A DNA stretch of 53,500 nt, from the NCBI GenBank assembly GCA_902567855.1, contig CACFOQ010000009.1:1-53500 (forward strand), in the 5' to 3' direction. Both the position numbers and the translations under genes were made by a program. Positions 1 through 10,434 of this stretch are shown in pieces; position 1 is the first letter of the stretch, and every line of letters starts with the position of its first letter. The DNA comes from an uncultured Alphaproteobacteria bacterium (GTDB lineage Bacteria > Pseudomonadota > Alphaproteobacteria > HIMB59 > GCA-002718135). The notes under the pieces were generated by a model, which worked only from the letters and a program-made list of their open reading frames with translations, was not told where the DNA came from and made no database searches.

Positions 1-1270
1 CATTAATTATGTTTTCTTCATTATAATTAGTGTTTTTAGGTGAGTCTAATCCATCCAAATCATATTCTAAAGATGCAAATCCTTTTTGTATTGATTCAGT
101 AAATGACCGTCCAATACTCATTGTTTCTCCAACTGATTTCATAGAAGTAGTTAAATTGGAGTCCGTTCCTGTAAATTTTTCAAAAGTGAAACGAGGAATT
201 TTACTAACAATATAATCTATACTTGGCTCAAAACTTGCTGGAGTTGTAGTAGTAATGTCATTCTTTAATTCATCTAAAGTGTAACCTATTGCTAACTTAG
301 CAGCTATTTTGGCAATAGGAAAGCCTGTAGCCTTTGATGCTAAGGCAGAAGATCTACTTACTCTTGGATTCATTTCAATTACATTTATTTCTCCATTAAT
401 AGGATTTATAGCAAACTGGACATTTGAACCTCCAGTATCGACTCCTATTTTTTTTAAAACCTTAATACTAGCATCTCTTAAAAGCTGATATTCTTTATCA
501 GTTAAGGTTAGGGATGGTGCTACAGTAATACTATCTCCAGTATGAACACCCATTGGGTCAACGTTTTCAATTGAACAAACTATAATACAGTTATCTTTTG
601 AGTCTCTTACAACTTCCATTTCAAATTCTTTCCATCCAGCCACTGATTTTTCTATTAAAATTTGGCTTGTTGGACTCGCATTTAGACCTCTATTGCACAA
701 TTCTGTAAATTCACTATTTGTATATGCTACTCCTCCACCTGTGCCCCCTAAAGTAAAACTAGGTCTGATGACTAAAGGTAGTTCTAAATCTACTTTAACT
801 TTTTCAGCATTTTCAATATTATTTACTATTGTACTTTTAGGACATGATAGACCTATTTCTTTCATAGTATCTTTAAACTTCTGTCTATCTTCAGCCAATT
901 CTATGGCTTTTGGATTAGCCCCAATCATTTTTACTTTATATTTTTCAAGAACATTATCATTAAATAATTCCATAGAGACATTTAGTGCAGTTTGACCTCC
1001 CATAGTAGGTAGCAATGCATCAGGTTTTTCAATTTTTATTATTTTTTCTACAAACTCTTTAGTTATTGGTTCAATGTATGTTCTATGTGCTAATTCAGGA
1101 TCAGTCATAATAGTAGCAGGATTTGAATTTATTAATACTATTTCATATCCTTCTTCTCTTAAGGATTTACAAGCTTGAGCTCCTGAATAATCAAACTCAC
1201 AAGCTTGACCTATAACAATAGGTCCTGCGCCTATAATTAATATCTTTTTAATATCATTTCTTTTCGGCAT
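1..1270 (-). CDS. carB: Carbamoyl-phosphate synthase large subunit, 3'-truncated by window edge
   Basis: Large subunit of carbamoyl-phosphate synthase, which makes carbamoyl phosphate from bicarbonate, ATP and glutamine-derived ammonia for pyrimidine and arginine synthesis. The ATG at 1268-1270 opens a frame starting [20 protein letters not shown], the classical CarB N-terminus ([17 protein letters not shown]). The first ~423 residues, covering the pre-ATP-grasp and most of the first ATP-grasp domain, are open to position 1; the full protein is normally ~1,070 residues, so most of it lies outside the window. Its start overlaps the end of carA by 17 bases, indicating translational coupling. 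Several short plus-strand frames here are antisense shadows. Confidence 0.97.
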   Translation of the reverse strand, partial: MPKRNDIKKILIIGAGPIVIGQACEFDYSGAQACKSLREEGYEIVLINSNPATIMTDPELAHRTYIEPITKEFVEKIIKIEKPDALLPTMGGQTALNVSMELFNDNVLEKYKVKMIGANPKAIELAEDRQKFKDTMKEIGLSCPKSTIVNNIENAEKVKVDLELPLVIRPSFTLGGTGGGVAYTNSEFTELCNRGLNASPTSQILIEKSVAGWKEFEMEVVRDSKDNCIIVCSIENVDPMGVHTGDSITVAPSLTLTDKEYQLLRDASIKVLKKIGVDTGGSNVQFAINPINGEINVIEMNPRVSRSSALASKATGFPIAKIAAKLAIGYTLDELKNDITTTTPASFEPSIDYIVSKIPRFTFEKFTGTDSNLTTSMKSVGETMSIGRSFTESIQKGFASLEYDLDGLDSPKNTNYNEENIIN

Positions 1271-2435
1271 ATTTTTCTACTTCTTTATAAAATTTCTTAA
1301 ATAAATAATGACTATCATGTGGGCCAGGACTTGCTTCTGGATGATATTGAACACTAAAAATAGGAAGCTCTTTATGTTCTATACCTTCATTAGTCCCATC
1401 AAAAAGAGAAACATGTGTCTCAATAACGTTTGATGGAAGAGTATTTTTATCAACCTCAAATCCATGATTTTGAGACGTAATTTCTACTTGAGATGTTTTT
1501 AAATTTTTTACAGGGTGATTTGCACCTCTATGTCCCTGAAACATTTTTTTAGTTTTGGCACCTAAAGTTAAACTTAGGATCTGGTGACCTAAACAAATTC
1601 CAAAAATAGGAATCTTCATATCTATTATTTTTTTAATTGTTGGAATCACAATTTTTCCAGTAGCAAAAGGATCGCCTGGACCATTTGATAAAAAAACACC
1701 TTTAGGATCAGTATTTAAAATTTCCTCAATCGTTGAATTAGCTGGAAGAATTTTTGGTAAAAAAAAATTGTTATTTAGATTTCGTAAAATATTTTTTTTA
1801 ATACCAAAGTCTAAGCAAGTAATATTAAATTTCCCAGCATTATTCTGATCATATTTATTATTAAGTTGATCCCATATACTTTCATTGGTTTCATATTTAT
1901 TATCAGTAGAAACTAAGGTAGCAAGGTCAAGATTTTCTAATCCTTTCCATTCAGTTATTTTTTCTTTTAAAGCATCTAAGTTTTTTTCTTTATTTCCAAA
2001 GTTAATAATAGCTGCTTTAATTGCCCCTTCTTTTGCTAAAATCCTAGTCAAATATCTTGTATCTATATTGGTAATGCAGGGAGTATTATTATTTTTTAAA
2101 AACAAATCTAAGTTATTTTGACTTCTCCAATTGGAATAGTGATCAATTTGTTGATTTAATATACATCCACAAGCATGAATTTTGTTGGACTCTAAATCAA
2201 GATTGTTTGTTCCAACAATACCTATATGTGGAAAAGTAAAGGTAATAATTTGTTTAGAATATGAGGGATCAGTAAGGGTCTCTTGATAACCAGTTTGAGA
2301 AGTATTAAAACAAAGTTCTCCAATATTATATGTTGCGGCCCCAAAACCTTTACCCCAGAAAACTTGACCATTTTCTAAAATCAGGGCAGCTGTAGGCTTT
2401 TTTATAATAAATTGGTTATTAAGATCCTCCTTCAT
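1254..2435 (-). CDS. carA: Carbamoyl-phosphate synthase small (glutaminase) subunit
   Basis: Glutamine amidotransferase subunit that hydrolyses glutamine and channels ammonia to CarB. It has 393 residues, normal for the family. The N-terminal CarA domain covers about residues 14-160, and the class I glutaminase domain has the nucleophile in GICLGHQ (Cys281) and the partner His/Glu in SVQYHPEA (His365, Glu367). It forms an operon with carB, overlapping by 17 bases. The ATG at 2435 is the only reasonable start. No Shine-Dalgarno lies upstream of it; a GGAGG string occurs just inside the gene (codons 2-4), but no ATG, GTG or TTG follows it at useful spacing. Confidence 0.97.
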   Translation of the reverse strand: MKEDLNNQFIIKKPTAALILENGQVFWGKGFGAATYNIGELCFNTSQTGYQETLTDPSYSKQIITFTFPHIGIVGTNNLDLESNKIHACGCILNQQIDHYSNWRSQNNLDLFLKNNNTPCITNIDTRYLTRILAKEGAIKAAIINFGNKEKNLDALKEKITEWKGLENLDLATLVSTDNKYETNESIWDQLNNKYDQNNAGKFNITCLDFGIKKNILRNLNNNFFLPKILPANSTIEEILNTDPKGVFLSNGPGDPFATGKIVIPTIKKIIDMKIPIFGICLGHQILSLTLGAKTKKMFQGHRGANHPVKNLKTSQVEITSQNHGFEVDKNTLPSNVIETHVSLFDGTNEGIEHKELPIFSVQYHPEASPGPHDSHYLFKKFYKEVEKYAEKK

Positions 2436-2460
2436 ACTTACGAAACGTCAAACGCTCGTT

Positions 2461-2489
2461 TTACTAGGCATTTTGATTTATTTAGTCAA
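2461..2489 (-). promoter_or_regulatory. Candidate sigma-70 promoter of carAB
   Basis: On the minus strand TTGACT (2484-2489) is followed after exactly 17 bases by TAGTAA (2461-2466). This is a good -35 and a fair -10, and would start transcription about 20 bases before carA. It lies in the divergent gap with yqeY. A consensus TATAAT at 2517-2522 on the plus strand may be the -10 for the yqeY-dnaG-rpoD direction, but I see no good -35 with it. Confidence 0.5.
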
Positions 2490-2568
2490 GGATTAGTTGT
2501 AATTCGTAATAAGAGTTATAATAATAATTTGCATATATTAAAACGATTCTATTTATTAAGGTACAATT

Positions 2569-3030
2569 ATGAGTTTAAGATTAAAAATTGAAGAAAATTA
2601 TAAGAATGCAATTAAAAACAAAAATAATAATGAAATTAATACATTAAGACTAATTAAAAGTGCAATTAAAGATAAAGATATTGAATCAAGGACTAAAAAT
2701 AAAGAGGAAGGAATAAGCGAATCTGAAATAATGTCATTGCTTCAAAGCTTAATTAAACAACGCAAAGATTCAATTGATTCTTTTAAGCAAGCTTCAAGAG
2801 ATGATTTAATTGAAATAGAACAATCTGAAATAAATATAATATCTGAATTTCTTCCTAAGCAAAAAGATCAAAAAGAAACTGAAATATTAATTGATAAAAT
2901 AATTAATGAAAACAATTATGAATCTATAAAGGATATGGGTAAATTAATGGGAGATTTAAAAACAAAATATTCAGGAAGTATAGACATGGCTTTGGCAGGG
3001 AAAATAGCCAAGTCTAAATTTAAAGTATAA
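2569..3030 (+). CDS. GatB/YqeY domain protein
   Basis: A 153-residue stand-alone YqeY protein, a helical family related to the tRNA-binding tail of the GatB amidotransferase subunit. The sequence shows the family pattern: a start of SLRLKIEENYKNAIKNKN, a central EIMSLLQSLIKQRKDSIDSF helix, then SEFLPKQ and a C-terminal KDMGKLMGDLK. Its molecular role is not established in most bacteria; a link to tRNA amidation is only suggested by the homology. It is first in a tight plus-strand set with dnaG 10 bases downstream, an arrangement common in alphaproteobacteria. An AAGG element sits upstream of the ATG. Confidence 0.88.
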   Translation: MSLRLKIEENYKNAIKNKNNNEINTLRLIKSAIKDKDIESRTKNKEEGISESEIMSLLQSLIKQRKDSIDSFKQASRDDLIEIEQSEINIISEFLPKQKDQKETEILIDKIINENNYESIKDMGKLMGDLKTKYSGSIDMALAGKIAKSKFKV

Positions 3031-3040
3031 TTTCATTATA

Positions 3041-4786
3041 ATGTCTTTTTCAAAAATTGATCTAGATAATATTAAATCTAAAATTTCAATTAGAAGTGAG
3101 TTAGAAAAAAAAACAAAACTTATACAAAAAGGAAAAGATTATTGGTGTTGCTGTCCATTTCATGAAGAAAAAACACCTTCTTGTAAAATAAATGATGATC
3201 ACGGCTCATTTTATTGTTTTGGTTGTGGAGCTAAAGGGGATATTTTTACAATTTATACTGATTTATATAATTACAACTTTATTGACGCAGTTAAAGAATT
3301 ATCTCAGAGAGCAGGAATAAAAATTAATTTTGAAAGGGATCAAACATACAAAAATAAAAACAAAATAGAAGAAATTTTAAAATTATCATGTTTATGGTTT
3401 CAAGAAAATCTTAATCATTCTTCAGCTAATATTTGTAACAAATATTTAATAGAAAGAAAGCTTAAAAAAGAAACGATAAAAAAATTTAAACTTGGTTATT
3501 CTTATAATAAAGATATAAATTTATATAAATATCTTAAAAGTAAATCATTTACAGATGAGGAAATATTAGAAAGCAATGTTGCAAAATTAGATAATAACCA
3601 AAAAATAAGAGATTTTTTTTATAAAAGATTAATTTTTCCTATCTGTAATATACAAGGAAAGGTAGTAGGTTTCGGAGGTCGCTCATTAGATGGATCTAAT
3701 CCTAAATATATAAATTCACCAGAGAGTAATTTTTTTCAAAAAAGATATTTATTATATAATTTAAATATAGCTAAAGAATTTGCTCGTAAAAAAAATAATT
3801 TATTAATCTGTGAAGGTTATATGGATATCATTTCCTTAAATCAGAATGGAATATATAGTGTTGTAGCTCCTTTAGGCACAGCGTTAACAGAAGAACAAAT
3901 TCATCTTGCTTGGAAATATTCTAGCAAACCTACAATTATGTTTGATGGAGATAATTCAGGAGTACGAGCTTCATATAAAGTTGCGATTATGGCATTGTCT
4001 TTGATATCAGCTAATAAATATTTACAATTTATTTCATTACCATCTGATATTGATCCTGATACATACATAAATGATTACTCATTAAAAAATTTTTTATCAA
4101 TATTGAAAAATCCAGAAACTCTTTCTCATTTTATTTTTAATCAATCCATTAAATCAGTTTCACTTAATAAAGTTGATGAGAAAATATCATATGATAAATA
4201 TCTAGATGATTTAGTAGATACAATTAAAGATAAAAAATCTCAATATTTTTACAAAAATGAATTCAAATCACTTTTTTTTAATAATATTCGCGCAAAGGGT
4301 AAAAATATACCTCAACACAAATTATCTAATATTAAACCTCAAAACAAATTAAACAAAATTCAAAATTTATCTTTTATAGCTACAATACTTAATCACCCAT
4401 CTGTAAGAAATGAAATTTTAATTGAGTTTTTGAAAAGCGATATATTTAATAAAGATGAAAAATTACTGCTTAATGAACTAAAGAATGAAAGATTTAATAA
4501 ATTAGAAAACAATGAAATATTAAAAATCTTAGATAATCAGGCTTACATCCAAATTGTGAATCAAAGTCTATCTAGCAAAATTTATAAGCTTTTTCCTTAT
4601 TCTTCTCCTAATTATGACCCCAAGTTATCAAGAGATGAGGCTTTAAATTCTCTAAAAAATCTTAATACAAGGCTTTTAAATTTGCAAAAAATAAATAAAA
4701 GCCTAGATACGTTTATAAAAGAATCTAACCAACTTAATTGGGAGGATTTGCAAAAAATTAATATTGAAATTACGAATGAAGATTAA
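3041..4786 (+). CDS. dnaG: DNA primase
   Basis: Makes the RNA primers for chromosome replication and acts with the replicative helicase at the fork. The 581-residue protein has the CHC2 zinc-binding domain near the N-terminus (ligands Cys38, His41, Cys59, Cys62 in [11 protein letters not shown] and YCFGCG). The catalytic core contains the FGGR motif (~211-214), and the TOPRIM domain shows EGYMD (~258-262) and DGDNSG (~302-307), the metal-binding acidic residues. The C-terminal helicase-interaction domain, after ~residue 430, is poorly conserved to the eye but of normal length. It lies between yqeY and rpoD (5-base gap), the classical macromolecular-synthesis grouping. Confidence 0.97.
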   Translation: MSFSKIDLDNIKSKISIRSELEKKTKLIQKGKDYWCCCPFHEEKTPSCKINDDHGSFYCFGCGAKGDIFTIYTDLYNYNFIDAVKELSQRAGIKINFERDQTYKNKNKIEEILKLSCLWFQENLNHSSANICNKYLIERKLKKETIKKFKLGYSYNKDINLYKYLKSKSFTDEEILESNVAKLDNNQKIRDFFYKRLIFPICNIQGKVVGFGGRSLDGSNPKYINSPESNFFQKRYLLYNLNIAKEFARKKNNLLICEGYMDIISLNQNGIYSVVAPLGTALTEEQIHLAWKYSSKPTIMFDGDNSGVRASYKVAIMALSLISANKYLQFISLPSDIDPDTYINDYSLKNFLSILKNPETLSHFIFNQSIKSVSLNKVDEKISYDKYLDDLVDTIKDKKSQYFYKNEFKSLFFNNIRAKGKNIPQHKLSNIKPQNKLNKIQNLSFIATILNHPSVRNEILIEFLKSDIFNKDEKLLLNELKNERFNKLENNEILKILDNQAYIQIVNQSLSSKIYKLFPYSSPNYDPKLSRDEALNSLKNLNTRLLNLQKINKSLDTFIKESNQLNWEDLQKINIEITNED

Positions 4787-4791
4787 TTTAT

Positions 4792-7002
4792 ATGCCTGTA
4801 AAAGCCAAAAATAAAAAAAAACAAATAAAGAAAAAATCCTTAAATAGAAAAGTTTCATCCAAAAAAAAGAAGGCTTTACCTAAGAAGAAAAAATCTAAAA
4901 TAATTAAGAAAAAAAAGGTTTTGAGCTCTCAAAAGAAAGTTAAAAAAAGTATAAAAAAACAAAAAAATACTAAATCTTCTAAAAATATTAAATTGAAAAA
5001 AACTGCTTTTAAAGAAAAGAGAATTGTTAAAAGTTCAGTCAAACCAATTAGAAAAAAAAGAGAGAAAAAAGTAGTCAATTTTGATGATTATATAAAAGGA
5101 ATTGTAACTAAATTAATTGAAAAATATAAAATTGATGGAATTTATACAAATAAAATTATTGAAAAGAAAATTCCAAAAAAGTTTAGAATACCTGAAAATG
5201 TTTTGAAAGTTACCAATGTTTTAAAGCAAAATAATTTAACAATAGTTAGTGAAGAAGAGGCAGCTGAATTAGCAAAAATTGAAAAAGAATCTAAACAAAG
5301 TGCAGAAGGTTCTGGTGAAGAAAATAAAAAACAATCAGGAAAAACTGATGATCCTGTAAGATTATATTTACGAGATATGGGAGCAGTTGAACTTTTAAGT
5401 AGAGAAGGTGAAATAGCAATTGCAAAAAGAATTGAAGCTGGAAGAGAAAAAATGATTGGTGCAATTTGTGAAAGTCCAATGACAATGCGATCAATAATTA
5501 ATTGGAAGGAATCTATTAAAGAGGGAACAATGCTTTTAAGGGATATTGTTGATCTTGAGCAAACTTATGACATGTCTGATATTGGTGATTCAAAAATAGA
5601 TGATACTTTAAGCCTTATAGAAGGTTCTGGGACTACTTCTAAAGAAAATAAAAAAGAAGAAAAAACAACAAAAGATCAAAGTGAAAATGATGATAATAGA
5701 GAATCTATTAATGAAGATGATGAAGAAGGTTTAAATGTTTCTCTTGCAGCAATGGAAGAAAAATTAAAACCAAAAGTTTTAAAAGATTTTGATGAAATTA
5801 CTAAACTTTTTAAAAAGCTACAAAAATATAGCCAAGAGTTAGTTGGTGCTGATAAAAAAAATGAAAATCAATATAAGTCTTTAGAAAAAAAATATAAAAA
5901 AATTCAAAAAGAAATGATTTCTTCGATGAAGGAAGTTCATTTTAATGCATCTACTATAGAAGCTTTAATGGAGTCTTTATATGAGTTAAATAAAAAATTA
6001 TTAGTAAGAGAAGGAAGAATGTTGAGGTTAGCTATAAATTCAGGAATCTCAAGAGATTTATTTATTGAACAATATCTTAAATTTAATTTCGAAAAAAATT
6101 GGATTCAATCACTTTTAAATTTAAAAGATAAAAAATGGGAAAAATTTATAAATAAAAATCATATTGAAATTAATAATTTAATAGATGAGATAAAAGAAAT
6201 TCAAATTGCATGTGAACTTCCATTATTTGAATATAGAAGAATAGTAAGTACTGTACAACAAGGGGAGAGATCAGCAAATCGTGCAAAAAAAGAAATGATT
6301 GAATCAAATCTTCGTTTAGTAATTTCAATTGCAAAAAAATATACAAATAGAGGCCTTCAATTTTTGGATTTAATTCAAGAAGGTAATATAGGACTAATGA
6401 AGGCTGTTGATAAATTTGAATACAGAAGAGGTTATAAATTTTCTACTTACGCCACTTGGTGGATTAGACAAGCTATAACCAGATCCATAGCTGACCAAGC
6501 TAGGACTATTCGTATACCAGTTCATATGATCGAAACAATTAATAAAATTGTTAGAACAACTAGACAAATAATGTCTGAAATAGGAAGAGAGCCAACTCCT
6601 AATGAACTAGCCGAAAGACTTCATATGCCTTTAGATAAAGTAAAAAAAGTACTTAAAATAGCAAAAGAACCAATTAGTTTAGAAACACCGGTAGGAGACG
6701 AAGAAGATAGCTCTTTAGGTGATTTTATAGAAGATAAAAATGCCCTTATACCTATAGAAGCAGCAGTAAAGAGCTCTTTGAGAGATACTACTACAAGAAT
6801 TTTATCTTCTTTAACTCCTAGAGAAGAGAGAGTTCTTAGAATGCGTTTTGGGATAGGGATGAACAGCGATCATACTTTAGAAGAGGTAGGACAGCAATTT
6901 AGTGTCACTAGAGAGCGTATTAGACAAATAGAAGCAAAAGCTCTTCGTAAATTAAAACACCCTACTAGAGCTAGAAAATTAAAAACATTTTTAGATGAAT
7001 GA
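4792..7002 (+). CDS. rpoD: Primary sigma factor RpoD (sigma-70) with lysine-rich N-terminal extension
   Basis: Housekeeping sigma factor of RNA polymerase, 736 residues. From about residue 100 to 165 there is a recognisable region 1.1 ([20 protein letters not shown]), then region 1.2 at ~185 ([20 protein letters not shown]). An acidic variable insert holds runs of K, E, D and N. Regions 2.1-2.4 lie at ~505-585, with the -10-reading segment [17 protein letters not shown]. Region 3 follows, then region 4.2 at ~694-721 with the helix-turn-helix [20 protein letters not shown]. The first ~94 residues are an extremely basic lysine/serine tract placed before region 1.1. The stop overlaps the next gene's start (ATGA). 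Confidence 0.98.
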   Translation: MPVKAKNKKKQIKKKSLNRKVSSKKKKALPKKKKSKIIKKKKVLSSQKKVKKSIKKQKNTKSSKNIKLKKTAFKEKRIVKSSVKPIRKKREKKVVNFDDYIKGIVTKLIEKYKIDGIYTNKIIEKKIPKKFRIPENVLKVTNVLKQNNLTIVSEEEAAELAKIEKESKQSAEGSGEENKKQSGKTDDPVRLYLRDMGAVELLSREGEIAIAKRIEAGREKMIGAICESPMTMRSIINWKESIKEGTMLLRDIVDLEQTYDMSDIGDSKIDDTLSLIEGSGTTSKENKKEEKTTKDQSENDDNRESINEDDEEGLNVSLAAMEEKLKPKVLKDFDEITKLFKKLQKYSQELVGADKKNENQYKSLEKKYKKIQKEMISSMKEVHFNASTIEALMESLYELNKKLLVREGRMLRLAINSGISRDLFIEQYLKFNFEKNWIQSLLNLKDKKWEKFINKNHIEINNLIDEIKEIQIACELPLFEYRRIVSTVQQGERSANRAKKEMIESNLRLVISIAKKYTNRGLQFLDLIQEGNIGLMKAVDKFEYRRGYKFSTYATWWIRQAITRSIADQARTIRIPVHMIETINKIVRTTRQIMSEIGREPTPNELAERLHMPLDKVKKVLKIAKEPISLETPVGDEEDSSLGDFIEDKNALIPIEAAVKSSLRDTTTRILSSLTPREERVLRMRFGIGMNSDHTLEEVGQQFSVTRERIRQIEAKALRKLKHPTRARKLKTFLDE

Positions 7003-7829
7003 TGGAATTAACACTTCTCGGGACTGGTTGTCCAAAAGTTGATTACAAGAGATTTGGGCCAGCAAATTTAATTTCTACTAAAATGACTAATATTATAGTC
7101 GATTGTGGATCTGGAATTACACAGCGTCTAGATCAAATCAATATATCTTCAGCTGAAATTGATGCATTATTTTTAACCCATCTTCATTCTGATCATGTAG
7201 TTGATTTGTATCAATTAATTATTTCTTCTTGGCATTCTTACCGAACAAAACCTTGGAAAGTATATGGACCTAAAGGAACAAAAAAATTTGTTTCTAAAAT
7301 CATGAATGCTTGGCAAGAAGAAAGAATACAGAGAATAAATTATGAAAATAGATCTTCTACTAAGGCTTTTAATATAATTGTTAAAGAATTCTCAGCTTCA
7401 GGAATAATTAATATTAAAGATTTAAAAATAAAATACTTTGAGGTTGATCATAAACCAGTACCTTTTGCCTATGGATTTTGTTTTTTAAAAGATAATAAGA
7501 AATTAACTATAAGTGGTGACACAAGGCCATGTGAAAATATAATGAAATTTGGTCAATTATCAGATGTATTATTACATGAAGTCTTTATTGAAGATGAAAT
7601 AAAAGAAACAAATAAAATGAGAACTTCAAAAACTCTTCATAATGTCAAAGACTATCACACACCTTCAAGTATTGTTGGAAAAATTGCAAATATAACTAGA
7701 TGCAAAAAACTAGTACTCACTCATTTAGTTCCAACTAAATTTAATGAAAAAAAATTAAAAAAAATTGTTAAAAAAGATTTTGGTAAAAATCCAATTATTG
7801 GAAAGGATTTATTAAAAATTAAGATATAA
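6999..7829 (+). CDS. Metallo-beta-lactamase-fold hydrolase, ribonuclease Z-like
   Basis: A 276-residue enzyme of the MBL fold. It starts with [20 protein letters not shown], typical of RNase Z/arylsulfatase-type members. The metal-binding motif HLHSDH is at residues 61-66, and later metal ligands appear as [14 protein letters not shown] and a C-terminal LTHLVP. It lacks an obvious long exosite arm, so tRNA 3' processing cannot be asserted; the neighbouring tRNA encodes its own CCA. The ATG overlaps the rpoD stop, so it is probably translated from the same message. It ends one base before the convergent tRNA gene. Confidence 0.8.
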   Translation: MMELTLLGTGCPKVDYKRFGPANLISTKMTNIIVDCGSGITQRLDQINISSAEIDALFLTHLHSDHVVDLYQLIISSWHSYRTKPWKVYGPKGTKKFVSKIMNAWQEERIQRINYENRSSTKAFNIIVKEFSASGIINIKDLKIKYFEVDHKPVPFAYGFCFLKDNKKLTISGDTRPCENIMKFGQLSDVLLHEVFIEDEIKETNKMRTSKTLHNVKDYHTPSSIVGKIANITRCKKLVLTHLVPTKFNEKKLKKIVKKDFGKNPIIGKDLLKIKI

Positions 7830-7906
7830 TGGTGGGCCCTCGAGGACTTGAACCTCGGACCACTCCGTTATGAGCGGAGCGCTCTAACCAACTGAGCTAA
7901 GGGCCC
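7830..7906 (-). tRNA. tRNA-Ile(CAT), the TilS/lysidine substrate type
   Basis: A full cloverleaf on the minus strand: 7-bp acceptor stem GGGCCCT/AGGGCCC, D arm beginning AGCTCAGTTGG, anticodon stem CTCCG/CGGAG around the loop CTCATAA (anticodon CAT), a TGGTC variable loop, T arm GGTTCAAGTCC, discriminator A and an encoded CCA (7830-7832). The CTCATAA loop, the TGGTC variable loop and the GGGCCC acceptor end resemble tRNA-Ile2 rather than elongator or initiator tRNA-Met. Its C34 would be converted to lysidine by TilS to read AUA, a codon used heavily here. Confidence 0.85.
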
Positions 7907-7916
7907 TCAAAATGCT

Positions 7917-7943
7917 ATTATAGTGGTATAACTAAACTTTCAA
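7917..7943 (-). promoter_or_regulatory. Candidate promoter of tRNA-Ile(CAT)
   Basis: On the minus strand a consensus TATAAT (7917-7922) lies 10 bases before the mature tRNA 5' end. TTGAAA (7938-7943) sits 15 bases further upstream. The spacing is shorter than ideal, but the perfect -10 at the right distance gives a very short pre-tRNA leader. Confidence 0.45.
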
Positions 7944-7952
7944 TATTAAAGA

Positions 7953-9299
7953 TTAAATATTAAATCCATTATTTTTAATTACTTCAGAATAGAAATAATA
8001 AGATTCTTTAGGTGTTCTTTTTAGTGTTTTAAAATCAACATGAATTAAACCAAATCTTTTTTCAAATCCAAGAGCCCATTCAAAATTATCAAAGAGTGTC
8101 CAAGCAGTATATCCTCTAACATTAGCACCATTATTTATTGCTTTTTGTACAGCTGCTAAATATTTTTTATAAAATTCTATCCTTTTAAAGTCATCAACCT
8201 TTCCATTTTCAATTTTATCAGGATAAGAACATCCATTTTCTGTGAGGTAAATAATTGGATCATTGTATTCATTTTTTAATTCCATTATTTGTTTGTAATA
8301 TGACTCTGGAGCAATTTCCCAATTCATAGATGTTAATTCAACATTTTCTAAGTTAAAAGGTTTTTCATTTCCATATGCACCTCTAGCTTTTAATAAATGA
8401 GTAGGATCTGCCTTGACCCTCGTATGTTGATAATGATTTAATCCAATATAGTCACTTTTTTGATTGATTATTTGCATATCACCATTTCTAAAATACTTAT
8501 CAATTTGTTCTAAAAAATCTTTTGGATATTTTCCTTTATACATAGGGTCTAAAAAAATTCTGTTCCAATACATATCGTAAATTCTAGACGCATCAATATC
8601 GTCTTTATTATTTGTACAAGGAATACAAGGTCCAAGATTTAAAACACATCCTAATTCTAAATCAGATCTAATTGATCTCATTGATTGCATGCTTAATCCG
8701 TGAGCTAAATTCACATTATGCACTGAAGAAATAAAATGATCAAAATCAGATATTCCTGGAGCCATATATCCATCAGCTAGACCATGAATGGTAAAAACAG
8801 CAGGCTCATTAAATGTAGATACAAAATTTATTCTATCGCCTAACTCTTTAATAACAATATATGCATAATCAGCAAATATTTTTGATGTATCTCTATTAGA
8901 CCAGCCACCTTCATCTTGTAGAGATTGAGGCAAGTCCCAATGATAAAGAGTAACTAAAGGTTTTATATTTTTGCTTAATAATTCATCAATTAATTTAGAA
9001 TAAAAATCTATACCTTTTTGAATAATCTGACCTTTACCTTTAGGAAGAATTCTTGTCCAGGAAATTGAAAATCTATAAGCAGACATATTAATTTCTGCCA
9101 TTAAATTTATGTCTTCTTTGAATTTGTGGAAATGATCTATTGCAATATCACCATTATCATTATTTTTAATTTTTCCTGATGTGTGTGCAAAAGTATCCCA
9201 AATGCTCTTTCCTTTATCATTCTTTGTATGAGCACCTTCAATCTGATAACTAGAAGTAGCCACTCCCCACAAAAATTTTTTTGGAAATTGTATGTCCAT
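7953..9299 (-). CDS. Glycoside hydrolase family 1 beta-glucosidase
   Basis: Cytoplasmic retaining beta-glycosidase (beta-glucosidase type) of 448 residues, the family's usual length, with no signal peptide. It opens with FPKKFLWGVATSSYQIEGA, the GH1 N-terminal signature. The acid/base glutamate is in TFNEP (Glu165) and the nucleophile in YLTENG (Glu354). The aglycone/glucose-binding elements WDLPQ, SWTRI and NFEWALGF are present. It would release glucose from imported beta-glucosides. It is divergently arranged with the aldolase gene fbaA, suggesting carbohydrate use. No clear Shine-Dalgarno precedes the ATG. The precise substrate (glucoside, galactoside, fucoside) cannot be read from sequence. 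Confidence 0.93.
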   Translation of the reverse strand: MDIQFPKKFLWGVATSSYQIEGAHTKNDKGKSIWDTFAHTSGKIKNNDNGDIAIDHFHKFKEDINLMAEINMSAYRFSISWTRILPKGKGQIIQKGIDFYSKLIDELLSKNIKPLVTLYHWDLPQSLQDEGGWSNRDTSKIFADYAYIVIKELGDRINFVSTFNEPAVFTIHGLADGYMAPGISDFDHFISSVHNVNLAHGLSMQSMRSIRSDLELGCVLNLGPCIPCTNNKDDIDASRIYDMYWNRIFLDPMYKGKYPKDFLEQIDKYFRNGDMQIINQKSDYIGLNHYQHTRVKADPTHLLKARGAYGNEKPFNLENVELTSMNWEIAPESYYKQIMELKNEYNDPIIYLTENGCSYPDKIENGKVDDFKRIEFYKKYLAAVQKAINNGANVRGYTAWTLFDNFEWALGFEKRFGLIHVDFKTLKRTPKESYYFYSEVIKNNGFNI

Positions 9300-9371
9300 A
9301 AATAATAATCTATATTATATATTAATTTAAAATTCAGAATCATTAAAAATAGGATATCGATTAATAAAAAT

Positions 9372-10424
9372 ATGCCCTTAATTAGTATGCGCCAATTATT
9401 AGATCATGCAGCAGAAAATGATTATGGTGTTCCTGCATTTAATGTAAATAATTTAGAACAAATTAGGGCAATTATGGAAGGTGCTCAACAAATGAATAGC
9501 CCTGTTATTATTCAAGCTTCAGCTGGAGCAAGAAAATACTCTGGAGCAATATTTATAAAAAATATGATGCAAGCTGCAGTTGAGGAGTTTCCAACAATAC
9601 CTATTGTAATGCATCAAGATCATGGTGGCACACCAGGTGAATGTAGGGAATGTATAGAATTAGGATTTACTTCAGTAATGATGGATGGCTCTTTATTAGC
9701 AGATCAAAAAACTCCATCAAATTTTGAATATAATGTAAAAGTGACAAAAGAGACGGTAAAAATTGCGCACCCAAAAGGAGTCTCAGTTGAAGGTGAATTA
9801 GGGTGTTTAGGTTCACTTGAAACAGGTACTGGAGAAAAAGAAGATGGAGTTGGGGCAGAGGAAGTTTTGACCCACTCACAACTTTTAACAGATCCAGAAG
9901 AAGCAGCAGAATTTGTTGATCATACAAATGTTGATTGTTTGGCTATTGCTATTGGGACAAGTCATGGAGCATATAAATTTACTAAACCACCTACTGGAGA
10001 AGTATTAGCTATAAAAAGAATAAAAGATATCCATACAAAAATACCTAATACACATCTTGTCATGCATGGATCCTCTTCGGTTCCTAAAGAATTATTAGAT
10101 ATTATTAATCAAAATGGAGGTGAAATTATTGAAACATATGGAGTTCCTATTAAGGAAATTCAAGAGGGAATCAAACATGGAGTTCGAAAAGTAAACATTG
10201 ATACCGATTTAAGACTTGCAGCAACTGCGGCCATTAGAAAGTATTTTGTTGAAAATCCTAATCAATTTGACCCTAGAAAATATTTAATTGAAAGTAAAAA
10301 AGAAATGAAAAATATTGTTATAAAAAGATTAACAGAATTTAAAAGTGCAGATAAAGCTTCAAAAATAAAACCAATACCTCTTTTTGTAATGTCCAGAAGA
10401 TATTCATCAGGTGAATTATACTAA
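9372..10424 (+). CDS. Class II fructose-1,6-bisphosphate aldolase (Calvin-cycle/CbbA subtype)
   Basis: Zinc-dependent aldolase interconverting fructose 1,6-bisphosphate with glyceraldehyde 3-phosphate and dihydroxyacetone phosphate. At 350 residues with the start [20 protein letters not shown] it matches the FbaA/CbbA subtype rather than the shorter GatY/KbaY enzymes. The catalytic Asp and first zinc His are in HQDHGG (residues 81-86). Further zinc and phosphate elements appear as VEGELG, HGSSSVP and the VNIDTDLR near the C-terminus. The gene is monocistronic; it converges with mlaC, leaving a 10-base gap without a visible terminator. It may serve glycolysis or gluconeogenesis, and supports use of glucose from the adjacent beta-glucosidase. 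Confidence 0.94.
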   Translation: MPLISMRQLLDHAAENDYGVPAFNVNNLEQIRAIMEGAQQMNSPVIIQASAGARKYSGAIFIKNMMQAAVEEFPTIPIVMHQDHGGTPGECRECIELGFTSVMMDGSLLADQKTPSNFEYNVKVTKETVKIAHPKGVSVEGELGCLGSLETGTGEKEDGVGAEEVLTHSQLLTDPEEAAEFVDHTNVDCLAIAIGTSHGAYKFTKPPTGEVLAIKRIKDIHTKIPNTHLVMHGSSSVPKELLDIINQNGGEIIETYGVPIKEIQEGIKHGVRKVNIDTDLRLAATAAIRKYFVENPNQFDPRKYLIESKKEMKNIVIKRLTEFKSADKASKIKPIPLFVMSRRYSSGELY

Positions 10425-10434
10425 AATAAAAAAA

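Noticed and set aside
30-995. Plus-strand open frames at 30-215 and 693-995
   Set aside because: They are antisense to carB, whose minus-strand reading frame is unbroken and matches a conserved family; the shadow proteins show no family pattern.
7830-7906. Reading the CAT-anticodon tRNA as tRNA-Met
   Set aside because: The GGGCCC acceptor stem, CTCATAA loop and TGGTC variable loop fit tRNA-Ile2 better; an initiator would have a mismatched acceptor start and three G-C pairs under the anticodon.
10425-10434. Terminator between the convergent fbaA and mlaC genes
   Set aside because: Only 10 bases separate the stops and no stem can form outside coding sequence.
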